Positions 27,859 through 37,197 are shown, counted from the stretch's first letter. The stretch is 64,000 bases of DNA from Paludibacteraceae bacterium (GCA_905233415.1 CAJOEX010000001.1:119989-183988), one strand, 5' to 3'. Notes: generated by a model not told the origin, from the sequence alone. Translations and numbers: made by a program.

Positions 27859-28670
27859 ACTGTTTTTGTTACTACGGTTATAGCAGCTTTCGCCGCCTGT
27901 ACATCATGCACTCGCAGAATTTTAGCACCCGCACCGAGTGCCAGCGTATTGGCAGCAATCGTTGCTGCAAGAGCGGCCTCCGAATCAGGCGTGGTTTGCA
28001 GTGGTTTATAAAACATCGATTTGCGTGAAACGCCTACTAACAAGGGCAAATCAGCATGAAGCAAATCAGAAAGGTGTGCAAGCAACTGGTAGTTCTGCTC
28101 TTCCGTCTTATTGAAACCGAATCCGGGGTCGGCAATAACATCCTTAACTCCAAGTCGGTGTAATACATCGCTTTGACGGACAAAAAAATCCAACACGGCC
28201 ACAGAAACCGGAAGGTCGGACGGCAGCGGTGTGGAATGCATTAATATATAAGGTGTATCCAATTCCGCCACTGTCGGGAACATCTGCTCGTCCGCACCGC
28301 CGGACACATCATTGATTATATTCACACCAAACCGTTCCACTGCTTTGCGTGCAATATCCGCCCGAAAAGTATCCACCGACAGAATCACATCAGGATAAAT
28401 ATTGCGAATTGCACGCAACGCCATCTCAAGCCTCCGCCATTCTTCCTCCGGAGAAACCGGCTTAGACCCGGGACGGGTGGAGCAGGCACCAACATCAATC
28501 ATATCAGCCCCTTCAGAAATTGCTTTGGCTGTCATCGATAAAATTTCCGCTTCACAGATATTCGAACATGAAAAAGCGAAACTGTCGGTCGTTGCATTTA
28601 CAATCGCCATTACCTTTGGTTCGCCCAACGAAAAAAGTTGATTTTTAATATTTATGCGCTGCGCTTGCAT
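27855..28670 (-). CDS. folP: Dihydropteroate synthase
   Basis: 271 residues from the ATG at 28670. Folate pathway: joins p-aminobenzoate to dihydropterin pyrophosphate. The N-terminal signature VMAIVNATTDSFAF, then IDVGACSTRPGS, NDVSGG and DPGFGFNKT are present; Ser replaces the more usual GAESTRPG context. An upstream ATG (28709) is rejected because it lies within the promoter. The chosen start is only about 9 nt past the -7 box, so the mRNA is nearly leaderless. Confidence 0.93.
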   Translation of the reverse strand: MQAQRINIKNQLFSLGEPKVMAIVNATTDSFAFSCSNICEAEILSMTAKAISEGADMIDVGACSTRPGSKPVSPEEEWRRLEMALRAIRNIYPDVILSVDTFRADIARKAVERFGVNIINDVSGGADEQMFPTVAELDTPYILMHSTPLPSDLPVSVAVLDFFVRQSDVLHRLGVKDVIADPGFGFNKTEEQNYQLLAHLSDLLHADLPLLVGVSRKSMFYKPLQTTPDSEAALAATIAANTLALGAGAKILRVHDVQAAKAAITVVTKTV

Positions 28671-28678
28671 TTGGACGG

Positions 28679-28710
28679 CAAAGGTACAAAAATCTTTGAA
28701 AATATACAAA
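28679..28710 (-). promoter_or_regulatory. Promoter of folP-cdaA-metG
   Basis: Minus strand TTTG (28707-28710), 20-nt spacer, TACCTTTG (28679-28686). Confidence 0.8.
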
Positions 28711-28786
28711 AAACAATGCTAAATATCGTAAAAAGTAGTGTTTTTTTCGTAAAAATGCACTTTTTTTGAAGATTTTTGCATAAAAG

Positions 28787-28818
28787 TTAGTTGGTTTCAT
28801 ATTTTTTTTGTATCTTTG
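28787..28818 (+). promoter_or_regulatory. Promoter of the SUMF1 lipoprotein gene
   Basis: TATCTTTG at 28811-28818; the -33 position carries a weak TTAG at 28787-28790. Confidence 0.65.
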
Positions 28819-28845
28819 CAGGCTGAAACGTGAATATACACAAAT

Positions 28846-30459
28846 ATGCGTAATATGAAAAACATATCAAAGTATGCTATTCTGTTTGCAGCAGTCGCAT
28901 TGACTGCCTGCCAAACGCGTGAGTTGAACACCAAAGTGTCTAACACGACCGGTTGGAGTTATTTTGACCAGCAGACCACGAATTTCGAGGCACAAGAGGG
29001 TGTTGGAAATGTTAATCCTGTTGGTATGGTAGCCATCCAGGGCGGAACGTTCACAATTGGCGAAAAGGACGAGTTCCTGACTGCTCCGCGTAACAATTTC
29101 CATCGTACATTAACCGTAAGCTCGTTCTATATGGATAAGTTCGAGATTACAACGCTGAACTGGAATGAATACCTTCACTGGTTGGAGGTTGTTTTCGGTG
29201 AAGTTGCCCCGCAGTTGGTGGACAAAGCCCGTCCTGACCGGACCGTTTGGCGTGAAGATATGGCGTATAACGACCCGTACGCTGAAAACTATTTTGACCA
29301 TCCTGCATTCTCCTTCTATCCGATTGTTGGTGTGACTTGGGAACAGGCTATGGCGTATTGCAAATGGCGTACCGACCGTGTTAACGAGATGGCGCTGATT
29401 CATGCAGGTGCTATTAAGGTTCCCGATTTTGCAGCCCTCCGCCCGACGGATGACCCATCTGTTCGCGACGAATGGGAAACACGTACCGGTTACAAGATGG
29501 ATACCGTTTCGGTAACCAGTCCGGAAGATCCGAACCAGAAGGTGACCATGTACCGCCCGGGCTATGACTATATCCGGAGCCAATTTGTATTCAATACGGA
29601 GAAATATCTGGAGGAAGACTCCTATGTACCTGAATACGGCAAGGCTCCGCGCAAAAATTCATACGGTGAAAACCGCAAAGTAAGCCGTGCGGACGGAATC
29701 TTCGTTACCGGCTACCGTCTCCCGACTGAATCGGAATGGGAGTTTGCGGCTTATGCACCCGTTGCAGGTGAAGACGGTTTGACAATTGAAGGAAAGATAT
29801 ATCCGTGGTCCGGTTATCATCCGCGTGACATGAGTAAAGCCAATGTCGGCAAGATGCAGGCAAACTTCGTACGTGGCCGCGGCGACATGATGGGTGTATC
29901 CGGCGCCTTGAATGACGGATACGTTATTACCGCTCCGGTTGATGCATTTGCTCCCAATGACTTTGGTTTGTACAACATGGCAGGTAATGTAAACGAATGG
30001 GTATTGGATGTATATCGTGAAACTTCGTATCAAGAGACTTCCGAGTACAACTCATTCCGCGGAAATATCTATATGCACCCGAAAAAGAACGAGGACGGTT
30101 CGTTTGTACTTGACTCACTGGGTGGATTTGAACTGGAATTCTCCAGTGATGATGACCGCCGTGACTTCAAAGACGGTGACTATGCATCCGTTATTGATAC
30201 CGACTACCCGTATCCGGGCGACACCACGGGCATCCGTTTCCTTGCAGAAGTCAAGATTGACCCGACAGATATCCTTGCTCCGCAAATCACGCGTAATACG
30301 CGCGTATATAAAGGTGGTTCATGGCGTGACCGCATCTATTGGCTCAATCCTTCAACCCGCCGTTATCTTGAGCAGGACAAGAGTTCCAGCACAGTCGGTT
30401 TCCGTTGCGCTATGTCCACATTGGGTGACCAGATTCCGAGTGCACTCAGTCCGAAATAA
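28846..30459 (+). CDS. GldJ/GldK-type SUMF1-domain lipoprotein
   Basis: 537 residues. Lipoprotein signal ending at LTAC (Cys22). From about residue 60 a formylglycine-generating-enzyme-like (SUMF1) domain: GMVAIQGGTFTIGE, DKFEITTLNWNEYLHWL, GYRLPTESEWEFAA, NMAGNVNEWVLD, and the ending YKGGSWRDRIYWLNPSTRRY ... GFRCAMS. This is the layout of the gliding/type 9 secretion lipoproteins GldJ and GldK/PorK, in which the SUMF1 fold is structural. No gldLMN genes follow, so assignment between GldJ and GldK is open. Its presence fits the type-9-like tails elsewhere in the window. Confidence 0.8.
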   Translation: MRNMKNISKYAILFAAVALTACQTRELNTKVSNTTGWSYFDQQTTNFEAQEGVGNVNPVGMVAIQGGTFTIGEKDEFLTAPRNNFHRTLTVSSFYMDKFEITTLNWNEYLHWLEVVFGEVAPQLVDKARPDRTVWREDMAYNDPYAENYFDHPAFSFYPIVGVTWEQAMAYCKWRTDRVNEMALIHAGAIKVPDFAALRPTDDPSVRDEWETRTGYKMDTVSVTSPEDPNQKVTMYRPGYDYIRSQFVFNTEKYLEEDSYVPEYGKAPRKNSYGENRKVSRADGIFVTGYRLPTESEWEFAAYAPVAGEDGLTIEGKIYPWSGYHPRDMSKANVGKMQANFVRGRGDMMGVSGALNDGYVITAPVDAFAPNDFGLYNMAGNVNEWVLDVYRETSYQETSEYNSFRGNIYMHPKKNEDGSFVLDSLGGFELEFSSDDDRRDFKDGDYASVIDTDYPYPGDTTGIRFLAEVKIDPTDILAPQITRNTRVYKGGSWRDRIYWLNPSTRRYLEQDKSSSTVGFRCAMSTLGDQIPSALSPK

Positions 30460-30485
30460 TTGACAATTGATAATTGATATTTGAT
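30458..30485. repeat. Junction repeat before gcvH
   Basis: AATTGACAATTGATAATTGAT units between the SUMF1 lipoprotein stop and the gcvH ATG; same family as 10231-10257. Confidence 0.65.
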
Positions 30486-30860
30486 ATGAATTTCCCGAGT
30501 AATTTGAAATACACCAGCGAACACGAGTGGATTCGTGTCGAAGGTGATGAAGCATTTGTCGGTATTACGGACTATGCGCAATCAGAATTGGGCGAAATCG
30601 TCTTTGTCGATGTTGATACAATTGGCGAAACTATCGGTCAAGGAGAAGTGTTCGGTTCTGTAGAAGCAGTCAAAACCGTCAGCGATTTGAATATGCCGGT
30701 AGAAGGTGAAGTGCTTGAGTTCAACGAGACCTTGAATGATCAACCCGAGTTAGTCAACAACGACCCTTATGGCGAAGGTTGGATGATTAAAATTGCCATC
30801 AAAGACAAGGCTCAGCTTGATAGTCTGATGGACGCTGCCGCATACGAAGCTTCACTCTAA
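30486..30860 (+). CDS. gcvH: Glycine cleavage system H protein
   Basis: 124 residues from ATG 30486; a TTG 12 nt upstream lies within an AATTGAT repeat. The lipoyl-lysine is in [12 protein letters not shown] (Lys near 62), and the rest follows the family ([20 protein letters not shown] at the N-terminus). It carries the methylamine intermediate between the P, T and L proteins. gcvP and gcvT are not in the window. It follows the SUMF1 lipoprotein gene and ends at a strong terminator. Confidence 0.95.
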   Translation: MNFPSNLKYTSEHEWIRVEGDEAFVGITDYAQSELGEIVFVDVDTIGETIGQGEVFGSVEAVKTVSDLNMPVEGEVLEFNETLNDQPELVNNDPYGEGWMIKIAIKDKAQLDSLMDAAAYEASL

Positions 30861-30878
30861 ATCAAAAAAAGAAACAAA

Positions 30879-30910
30879 AAAACCGTGGGACTAATCTCTC
30901 ACGGTTTTTT
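30879..30910. terminator. Bidirectional terminator, gcvH / DUF4270
   Basis: AAAACCGTG ... CACGGTTTTTT hairpin with A-run before and T-run after, between convergent genes. Confidence 0.85.
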
Positions 30911-30932
30911 ATTATTATTTGGTGCTCCCTGT

Positions 30933-32333
30933 TTAGAAACCGGAATACACCACCTCTATATTCATCGGATTCTCTGCATTATTGGCACTAAATGTCTTCG
31001 TTGCAGAAACAGTCTGCTGCTGCTTGATGGAAATGATATATGTAGTGTTGTTATTGGTCGCTGTTATCACATCAACCGGCACCATCAGCATATTCAGCGT
31101 GTCCGGATTATTTGTCGAACGCAGCTGGTGTGTCAGCAATGCGGACATGTCATAGGTATAAAAATACTCTGTTTTCCCGTCTTTGGTTGTCCCTTTTGAA
31201 AACTCCGCCAACAGTGCACAGGTGTCACTCGGCAGTTCGCGTTTGGTAAAGAAACGGTCTATCGCCGATTCCTTGATTAGCAGCATCTTTGCCGCCGGAC
31301 GTGACCAGTCATCCCTGGAAGTTACTGTAGAAGACATATTATCCACCACCACTTTCACCTTTCCCATGTTCACATATGGTCGTTTCCCGTCAATACGCGA
31401 ATTGATGCGGTCTTGTATCTTTTTCATCGGGAACTGCAACCGCGTGTATATGTTAGCCGGAGAAACGACATAATTATACGAAGCACTGTCTGCCTGCAGT
31501 TTATTGAATGCCTGAGACTGGTCTCTGTATGAGATACAGTTAATCTGTCTTACTTCGGAATTGGCAAAAAATGCCTTCATATCATGAACCGTAGTATCCT
31601 GACCGGCCTTATTATAGGTAAAAGAATAATATACGGAAATATTTATTTCGAGGAGATTAAGTATCGTACTGCTGCCAAACTCAGATACGATATACAGACC
31701 TTTAAATATATTATTAAAGGCTTCTTGTGAACTGAAATCGCGGATTGCAAAGAACCGTTTCGTAAAATCATCCGACATGCGCGCTTTCACCAGCGGATAA
31801 TAGATTTGTTCGTACGACGAATACACAGAATCCTTCTTTTGGGAAGCTACAACTATTTTCTCATGTGCAAGCACTTCCTCCGCGTTGACGCTCACATATT
31901 GTTCGGGGTCCACATTGGTCGGATACGAACGGGCATAGTCAAACTTGCCCAAATCAATCTCATAGGCCGTCAGCCCCATTGGCGAATTCCCGTCTCCGAA
32001 CCACGAACGGTAGCCCATACACAAACAGATAGAATCCACTTCTGCCCCTTCCGGATAAGCAAAACCTATTGGGCACGCGAATTGCGTCAGAACATCCGCA
32101 TGCAACGTACCATAGGTGCTTTGCATCTCACCCAACAGGAAAGAATCAGGCATGGACACAATCGAATCCACCTGCATTAACTCCGAGCAAATCGGAAACG
32201 TATCCGCACGAACCAATATCTCGTCCTCCTTCTCCAGAACCGATCCTCCCGCAGAAGCGGAGTCATCCTTACAGGATGTCATTAGAGAGGCCAGAAGAAA
32301 TATGCATATTCCTAATTTATTCCGCATCATCAA
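30933..32333 (-). CDS. DUF4270 lipoprotein
   Basis: 466 residues. Lipoprotein signal peptide MRNKLGICIFLLASLMTSC with the Cys at residue 21. The body (LGEMQSTYGTLHADVLTQFA, AEVDSICLCMGYRSWFGD) matches the DUF4270 family of Bacteroidetes envelope lipoproteins, function unknown. It overlaps the upstream glycogen-synthase-like gene by 17 nt. I recall the set DUF4270, short glycogen synthase and panC as a conserved neighbourhood in Bacteroides, as seen here. Confidence 0.8.
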   Translation of the reverse strand: MMMRNKLGICIFLLASLMTSCKDDSASAGGSVLEKEDEILVRADTFPICSELMQVDSIVSMPDSFLLGEMQSTYGTLHADVLTQFACPIGFAYPEGAEVDSICLCMGYRSWFGDGNSPMGLTAYEIDLGKFDYARSYPTNVDPEQYVSVNAEEVLAHEKIVVASQKKDSVYSSYEQIYYPLVKARMSDDFTKRFFAIRDFSSQEAFNNIFKGLYIVSEFGSSTILNLLEINISVYYSFTYNKAGQDTTVHDMKAFFANSEVRQINCISYRDQSQAFNKLQADSASYNYVVSPANIYTRLQFPMKKIQDRINSRIDGKRPYVNMGKVKVVVDNMSSTVTSRDDWSRPAAKMLLIKESAIDRFFTKRELPSDTCALLAEFSKGTTKDGKTEYFYTYDMSALLTHQLRSTNNPDTLNMLMVPVDVITATNNNTTYIISIKQQQTVSATKTFSANNAENPMNIEVVYSGF

Positions 32334-33138
32334 GCAACGAATTGCAAAAGTTCAAATAATCAGTCGGGTTCTCCCCTTGATAAGGCATTATCGGCTTGCC
32401 GCTTGTCTGGGCGTAATTCAGCAAACGCGAATTCACTATCGGAGTGGAAAGCGCGATAGCATCCGAATAGTCAATCGCAAGACGCATCAGTTCCTCATAC
32501 CCCACTCCAAAGCCGGCTATACTGCGCACATCGTTGGTTGAAAGTCCATCCACCAAAAGTTTCTGCGTGAAATTTGAGCCGAAAGGTGTGATATATTCCT
32601 TGTCATCCAATGACAAGACAATTTTACTCTTGGTGAAGAACGGAGTATCAGCATACGCCTTCTTCAAATATAAAGGTGCCAATGCAGACATCCATCCGGA
32701 ACAATATACAATGTCCGGCGTCCAGCGTAGTTTTTTGACAGTTTCGATGGCACCACGGGCAAAAAAGATACAACGCTCGTCATTATCGGCAAATTCCTTG
32801 CCTGTTTCATCCACGAGTCCTTTACGCCGGCCGAAATAATCATCGTTGTCGATAAAGTAAATCTGAATACGCGCTGACTGAATACTCGTTACCTTTATCA
32901 GCAACGGATGGTCTGCGTCCTCAATAATCAGGTTCATTCCCGACAATCGGATAACTTCATGTAACTGATTACGACGTTCGTTAATTTCTCCGAACTTGGG
33001 CATGAATGTACGAGTCTCATAACCGTTACCCTGAAAATATTCCGGCAACTGTCGATTGATAAGTCGAATCGGAGTCTCTTCCGCAAGATACGGATAGATC
33101 TCTTGGGACAGAAATAAGATGCGATTTGGCTCTTTCAT
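32317..33138 (-). CDS. Glycogen/starch synthase-like protein (N-terminal GT5 domain only)
   Basis: 273 residues. It has the GT5 N-terminal Rossmann domain (ILFLSQEIYPYLAEETPI, FIDNDDYFGRRKGLVD, PDIVYCSGWMSAL) but no C-terminal domain with the nucleotide-sugar-binding motifs, and the KxGGL loop of true synthases is replaced. Full GT5 enzymes have about 480 residues. Such half-length homologues are common in Bacteroidales; catalytic activity is doubtful. Divergent from panC. Confidence 0.8.
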   Translation of the reverse strand: MKEPNRILFLSQEIYPYLAEETPIRLINRQLPEYFQGNGYETRTFMPKFGEINERRNQLHEVIRLSGMNLIIEDADHPLLIKVTSIQSARIQIYFIDNDDYFGRRKGLVDETGKEFADNDERCIFFARGAIETVKKLRWTPDIVYCSGWMSALAPLYLKKAYADTPFFTKSKIVLSLDDKEYITPFGSNFTQKLLVDGLSTNDVRSIAGFGVGYEELMRLAIDYSDAIALSTPIVNSRLLNYAQTSGKPIMPYQGENPTDYLNFCNSLLDDAE

Positions 33139-33174
33139 AAGCGTTTGTTTTTATGAGAAAACAATTTCTCAGCG

Positions 33175-33205
33175 CAAAGGTACAAAAAATATTTGATATT
33201 TCAAT
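33175..33205 (-). promoter_or_regulatory. Promoter of the glycogen-synthase-like/DUF4270 operon
   Basis: Minus strand TACCTTTG (33175-33182) about 37 nt before the start; the -33 position has ATTG (33202-33205) rather than TTTG. Confidence 0.65.
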
Positions 33206-33221
33206 TATTTTTTTTCATTTT

Positions 33222-33253
33222 TTTGTGTTTTCCGTATTATTTTTGTAATTTTG
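33222..33253 (+). promoter_or_regulatory. Promoter of panC
   Basis: TTTG (33222-33225), 20-nt spacer, TAATTTTG (33246-33253). Confidence 0.75.
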
Positions 33254-33286
33254 TGCGTTTTTTTTGGATATAAAAGCAAAATTAAT

Positions 33287-34141
33287 ATGCAAATCATTGA
33301 AACCAAGAAAGAATTGCAACGCCAAATCGAAGCGTGCAAACGACAAGGAAAAACAATCGGTCTGGTACCCACAATGGGGGCACTTCACCAGGGTCATGCC
33401 TCATTGGTACAACGTGCCGTGAGCGAAAACGATGTGTGTTTTGTTTCCGTTTTTGTGAACCCGACACAATTTAACAACAAAGAGGATTTGGCAAAGTATC
33501 CGCGAAACCTCAACCGCGATGCGGAGTTGCTTGAATCACTGGGCGCTCAGTTTATGTTTGCCCCGTCTCCCGAAGAAATGTATTCACAGGAAGAAATGAA
33601 CACGACTTTTTCCTATGACTTCGAGGGATTGGATCAAGTCATGGAAGGCAAGATGCGCCCCGGACACTTCAACGGTGTAGTTCAAGTTGTAAGCCGGCTG
33701 TTTTACCTGATAGAGCCGGACCGTGCCTATTTCGGCGAGAAAGACTATCAGCAACTCGCAATCATTCACCATATGGTTGAGCGTTCCGCCCTCAAAGGCA
33801 CATTCGGTGACCTCCAGATTATCGGCTGCCCTATTGTCCGTCAGGAAAATGGACTGGCATTATCAAGCCGCAACGAACGGCTTACTGAGGCGGAAAAACT
33901 GACGGCTGCGAACATCTATAAAGTGCTGAAAAGCTCGGTGAAATCGGCAAAATCAGCAAGTGTAGAAGCCGTGCAGCGTGAAGTTGTTGATGCCATTAAC
34001 GCCATTGACGGTCTGGAAGTGGAATACTATGAAATTGTGGACCAATCCACCCTGCTTCCGGCAAAGGATTTTTCCCATGCCATCGGCTGTGTGACAGTGT
34101 ATTGCGGTCCTGTCCGCCTTATTGACAATATCAAATACTAA
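33287..34141 (+). CDS. panC: Pantothenate synthetase
   Basis: 284 residues from the ATG at 33287. It joins pantoate and beta-alanine using ATP in coenzyme A synthesis. The signature GLVPTMGALHQGHASL holds the HIGH-like nucleotide-binding site; FVNPTQFNNKEDL and GEKDYQQL follow. The upstream TTG start overlaps the promoter -7 box and is rejected. panD, often adjacent in Bacteroides, is absent here; pdxB follows directly. Confidence 0.96.
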   Translation: MQIIETKKELQRQIEACKRQGKTIGLVPTMGALHQGHASLVQRAVSENDVCFVSVFVNPTQFNNKEDLAKYPRNLNRDAELLESLGAQFMFAPSPEEMYSQEEMNTTFSYDFEGLDQVMEGKMRPGHFNGVVQVVSRLFYLIEPDRAYFGEKDYQQLAIIHHMVERSALKGTFGDLQIIGCPIVRQENGLALSSRNERLTEAEKLTAANIYKVLKSSVKSAKSASVEAVQREVVDAINAIDGLEVEYYEIVDQSTLLPAKDFSHAIGCVTVYCGPVRLIDNIKY

Positions 34142-34142
34142 C

Positions 34143-35105
34143 GTGCACGTTGTAGTAGATAAATATATTCCTTTTGTCGCAGAAAAGCTTGCGCCTTACG
34201 CCGATATTTTATCGGTGGAACCGGAAAAAATCACACCTTTGACGGTAAAGGATGCCGATGCCTTGATTATCCGCACCCGAACCCGTGCCGATAGTGATTT
34301 GCTGAAAGGCAGCAAAGTGCAATTCATTGCCACAGCCACTATCGGTTACGACCACATCGATACAACCTACTGCGAAAAAGCAGGCATCAAGTGGATTTCC
34401 TGTCCGGGCTGTAACGCACAAGCCGTTTGTGATTATGTGGAAGCGGCTCTTGAGCATATCGCCACGCTCAAACCGCTCTCAAGCTGCGCTACACTTGGAG
34501 TCGTTGGCTACGGACATATAGGTATGTTGGTGGCAGAGATGGCTAAGCGGAAGGGACTGCAGGTTTTAGTCAATGACCCGCCTAAAAATACAGGCGTATC
34601 TATCGGTGAAATCGAAGAAATATGCGATTTCATCACCTTCCACACTCCGTTGACTTTTGCGCCGAATCCATATCCGACACGCCACCTTTGCGATGCCGGT
34701 TTTCTGTCCTGCTGCAAGCCGGATGCGGTTATCATCAATGCCGCTCGTGGAGGGATAGTGGATGAACGGGCATTGCTTGCCGCTGGACAGCAATGCGTAA
34801 TTGACTGCTGGGAAAACGAGCCGTATATATATAAGGAATTACTCCGCTCTTCCCGGACAATTCTTGCATCATACCACATCGCCGGTTATTCGTGGGATGG
34901 AAAAATCAATGCCTCACAAATGTGTCTGGACGGTTTCTGCAAACATTTCGGGCTGGGCTCGCTGCCAATTGAAGAAAAATCACTGCTATTACAGCCTGAA
35001 ATGATTGGTGATTCCGCAAAAGGCTGGTTGCAACGCGTCAGCGACAACCTCAAAGCACAGCCGGACGCTTTTGAAAAACTACGCAAAAATTATCTCCTCC
35101 GCTGA
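34143..35105 (+). CDS. pdxB: Erythronate-4-phosphate dehydrogenase
   Basis: 320 residues from GTG 34143, one nt after the panC stop. The conserved N-terminus VHVVVDKYIPF begins exactly there. D-2-hydroxyacid dehydrogenase fold: GVVGYGHIG near residue 115 binds NAD, NAARGGIVDE follows, and the catalytic His is in SYHIAGYSWDGK. Deoxyxylulose-5-phosphate-dependent pyridoxal phosphate pathway. Co-transcribed with panC and the downstream kinase gene. Confidence 0.9.
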   Translation: MHVVVDKYIPFVAEKLAPYADILSVEPEKITPLTVKDADALIIRTRTRADSDLLKGSKVQFIATATIGYDHIDTTYCEKAGIKWISCPGCNAQAVCDYVEAALEHIATLKPLSSCATLGVVGYGHIGMLVAEMAKRKGLQVLVNDPPKNTGVSIGEIEEICDFITFHTPLTFAPNPYPTRHLCDAGFLSCCKPDAVIINAARGGIVDERALLAAGQQCVIDCWENEPYIYKELLRSSRTILASYHIAGYSWDGKINASQMCLDGFCKHFGLGSLPIEEKSLLLQPEMIGDSAKGWLQRVSDNLKAQPDAFEKLRKNYLLR

Positions 35106-35106
35106 C

Positions 35107-36420
35107 ATGGTTGACTCATCATTTATCACATCTCCTTTGACACCTGAATTTTCGGATGTATGGTCGGAGCCGGAGTTATTGTCCGCAAAGGGACATAACG
35201 CCATTTATGTGGCTACCCGTTTCGGACGCAGATATGTTTTGAAAGCACTGACCGAATCTTATCGGACCTCTACTCCATACATTGAGATGCTTCGCAAGGA
35301 GTTCTCTATTGGCGTCGGATTGGACCATCCTAATATTGTCCGTTTGCTTGATTTCGGATATATGGATTCTATTGGTTGGTATATTCAGATGGAGTACATC
35401 GAAGGACTGACTTTGGAGCAGTTCTTGGACACAAAGCCTTCTGTTGCAACACGCCGCAGCCTTCTGTACCAACTGATTGACGCGCTGTCTTTCTTGCATG
35501 AACGGCAGATTATCCATCGTGACATTAAGCCGACGAATATTCTTGTCACCCGCAACGGTTCAACCATCAAACTTATTGATTTTGGCGTGTCCGATACCGA
35601 TGACTACGTCACGTTCAAACAGCCCGCCGGTTCAATGGCATATATTGCGCCGGAACAATTGGCAGGGCAAACAATAGACAATCGTGCCGACATTTACGCT
35701 TTCGGGCGAATCCTGCAACTTGTTTTTCTTCATCGCTATCATTTTATTGCTCATCGTTGCACGCGCACCGAAGTAACAAAGAGGTATCCTTCTTGTTCAA
35801 GGGTAGCACGTGCCATACGCAATGCAGATCGGGTACGTATAGGATTGCCATTGTCAATTCTACTGTTGTTTATCCCCTGTGCAATTGTGTGGGGATTTTA
35901 TGCCGACTATCGGCAATTCGAGCATGTTCACTTTAATCAGGAAAGCCAGTTGTTTGCGCATATTGATTCATTGAGCATATTGAATGATAAACGTCAAACT
36001 GCTGTAGATTCACTTAATCGCATTGTAGATTCTTTGGTTATTAAGGCCAATTCGCCATCGCCACGTGAACTCATGCAGCAGAAAACCGTGGATTCTCTCA
36101 ATCTTGTTGTTGAGGCTTTGGTAACGAAAGCCTATACGCCAACGCCGAATCAACTCATGCAACGCAAAGCGAAAGAAGTCCATGCCGCACGTTATGCAGC
36201 CTTGCGCGAAGCCGTAAAAAATGGTAAGATTAAAGCAAAGTGGGAGTTAAGTAATATGAATTATGAAACCGCAAATAGTGAATTTGATAGGACGATGCAC
36301 ACTATCAAAGACCCGTTCTTGAAAGAAGCTTTTAGAGAGGCCTATTATGCGATTTATCTTCATGAAAGAAATCCGTTATACGATTCTCTATACAACGCTT
36401 TGCCGGAGAAATCAGAATAA
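35107..36420 (+). CDS. Transmembrane Ser/Thr protein kinase (Hanks type)
   Basis: 437 residues from the ATG 1 nt after pdxB. Kinase domain about 18-210: ATP-binding Lys46 (YVLKAL), HRDIKPTNI at 137-145, DFG at 158-160, APE at 181-183, and NRADIYAFG. The C-lobe is short: after residue 205 the sequence turns basic (RCTRTEVTKR), then a membrane helix at about 245-263 and a periplasmic coiled-coil region with a duplicated QTAVDSLNRIVDSLV / KTVDSLNLVVEALV element. Target unknown. The next genes may be partners. Confidence 0.85.
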   Translation: MVDSSFITSPLTPEFSDVWSEPELLSAKGHNAIYVATRFGRRYVLKALTESYRTSTPYIEMLRKEFSIGVGLDHPNIVRLLDFGYMDSIGWYIQMEYIEGLTLEQFLDTKPSVATRRSLLYQLIDALSFLHERQIIHRDIKPTNILVTRNGSTIKLIDFGVSDTDDYVTFKQPAGSMAYIAPEQLAGQTIDNRADIYAFGRILQLVFLHRYHFIAHRCTRTEVTKRYPSCSRVARAIRNADRVRIGLPLSILLLFIPCAIVWGFYADYRQFEHVHFNQESQLFAHIDSLSILNDKRQTAVDSLNRIVDSLVIKANSPSPRELMQQKTVDSLNLVVEALVTKAYTPTPNQLMQRKAKEVHAARYAALREAVKNGKIKAKWELSNMNYETANSEFDRTMHTIKDPFLKEAFREAYYAIYLHERNPLYDSLYNALPEKSE

Positions 36421-36458
36421 GAAGTAACAAGAAGTTCCCGTAATTCGGAAAAAAGCAG

Positions 36459-36466
36459 TACCTTTG
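36459..36466 (+). promoter_or_regulatory. Promoter -7 box for the gene at 36486
   Basis: TACCTTTG inside AAAAGCAGTACCTTTGC; the -33 element is poor (TTCC). Confidence 0.6.
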
Positions 36467-36485
36467 CGCCGGATTTCAAAATTTG

Positions 36486-37061
36486 ATGACTATGAACAAG
36501 AATGCACCAGAGGTTATTCAGCTCCGCAAGGACGTGGAAGCGCGTTTGGGAATGCGTCCGGCTACACCTGCAGACTTTGAAACCCTCATTGCACAAGTAT
36601 GGCTGCATCTGCATGAGAATATCGCCCTCAGCACATTGGAACGCTTATGGGGATATATCGAAGGAGCCAACAACACCCGTCGCTCCACCTTGAATATCCT
36701 TTCGCGATATGTAGGTGCGCATGATTGGGACGATTATACCGCACGCCTTTTGGCGGAGGAGCACGACAGCAGCAACCCGTTTATTGCTGACGGCATCCAT
36801 ACGGAAGACTTACAGTCCGGTCAGAAACTTGAGGTGACATGGCTCCCCAATCGTCGTTGTGTGTTCCGCTATTTGGGTGATATGCGTTTTGAGGTATTGG
36901 AATCTTCCAATTCCAAACTAAGCGCAGGAGATACATTTATTGCAACCTTTTTTCTAATCGGTCAGCCGCTGTATATTGACCATCTTGTACTAACAGGCCA
37001 TAATACCGTTTCCTACGTAGCAGGCAACAACGACGGACTGCAGTCCGTCAAGTTATTGTAA
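36486..37061 (+). CDS. Hypothetical protein with Bacteroidetes helical N-terminal domain
   Basis: 191 residues. Residues 8-75 (VIQLRKDVEARLGM, TPADFETLIAQVW, ISPTT-like ALSTLERLWGYIEG, STLNILSRYVGAHDWDDY) are a helical module that I recognise from many Bacteroidetes proteins of unknown function; it resembles a DNA-binding or adaptor domain. Residues 95-190 look like a beta-rich domain (GQKLEVTWLPNRRCVFRYLG). Adjacent to the kinase gene. Ends at a terminator. Confidence 0.6.
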   Translation: MTMNKNAPEVIQLRKDVEARLGMRPATPADFETLIAQVWLHLHENIALSTLERLWGYIEGANNTRRSTLNILSRYVGAHDWDDYTARLLAEEHDSSNPFIADGIHTEDLQSGQKLEVTWLPNRRCVFRYLGDMRFEVLESSNSKLSAGDTFIATFFLIGQPLYIDHLVLTGHNTVSYVAGNNDGLQSVKLL

Positions 37062-37086
37062 AGTATCCGCACTTTTGACTGTATAG

Positions 37087-37115
37087 GCGCATCGTTTCAC
37101 AACGGTGCGTTTTTT
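37087..37115 (+). terminator. Terminator after the gene at 36486
   Basis: GCGCATCGTT/AACGGTGCGT stem, TCAC loop, then TTTTTT. Confidence 0.85.
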
Positions 37116-37164
37116 ATTGCCGGACCAATAAGAAACAATATGAAATAATAAGACGTAACAAGAA

Positions 37165-37197
37165 TTTGGCGCATGTCGTATAAAAGCAGTACTTTTG
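37165..37197 (+). promoter_or_regulatory. Promoter of the lipoprotein at 37243
   Basis: TTTG (37165-37168), 21-nt spacer, TACTTTTG (37190-37197). Confidence 0.75.
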
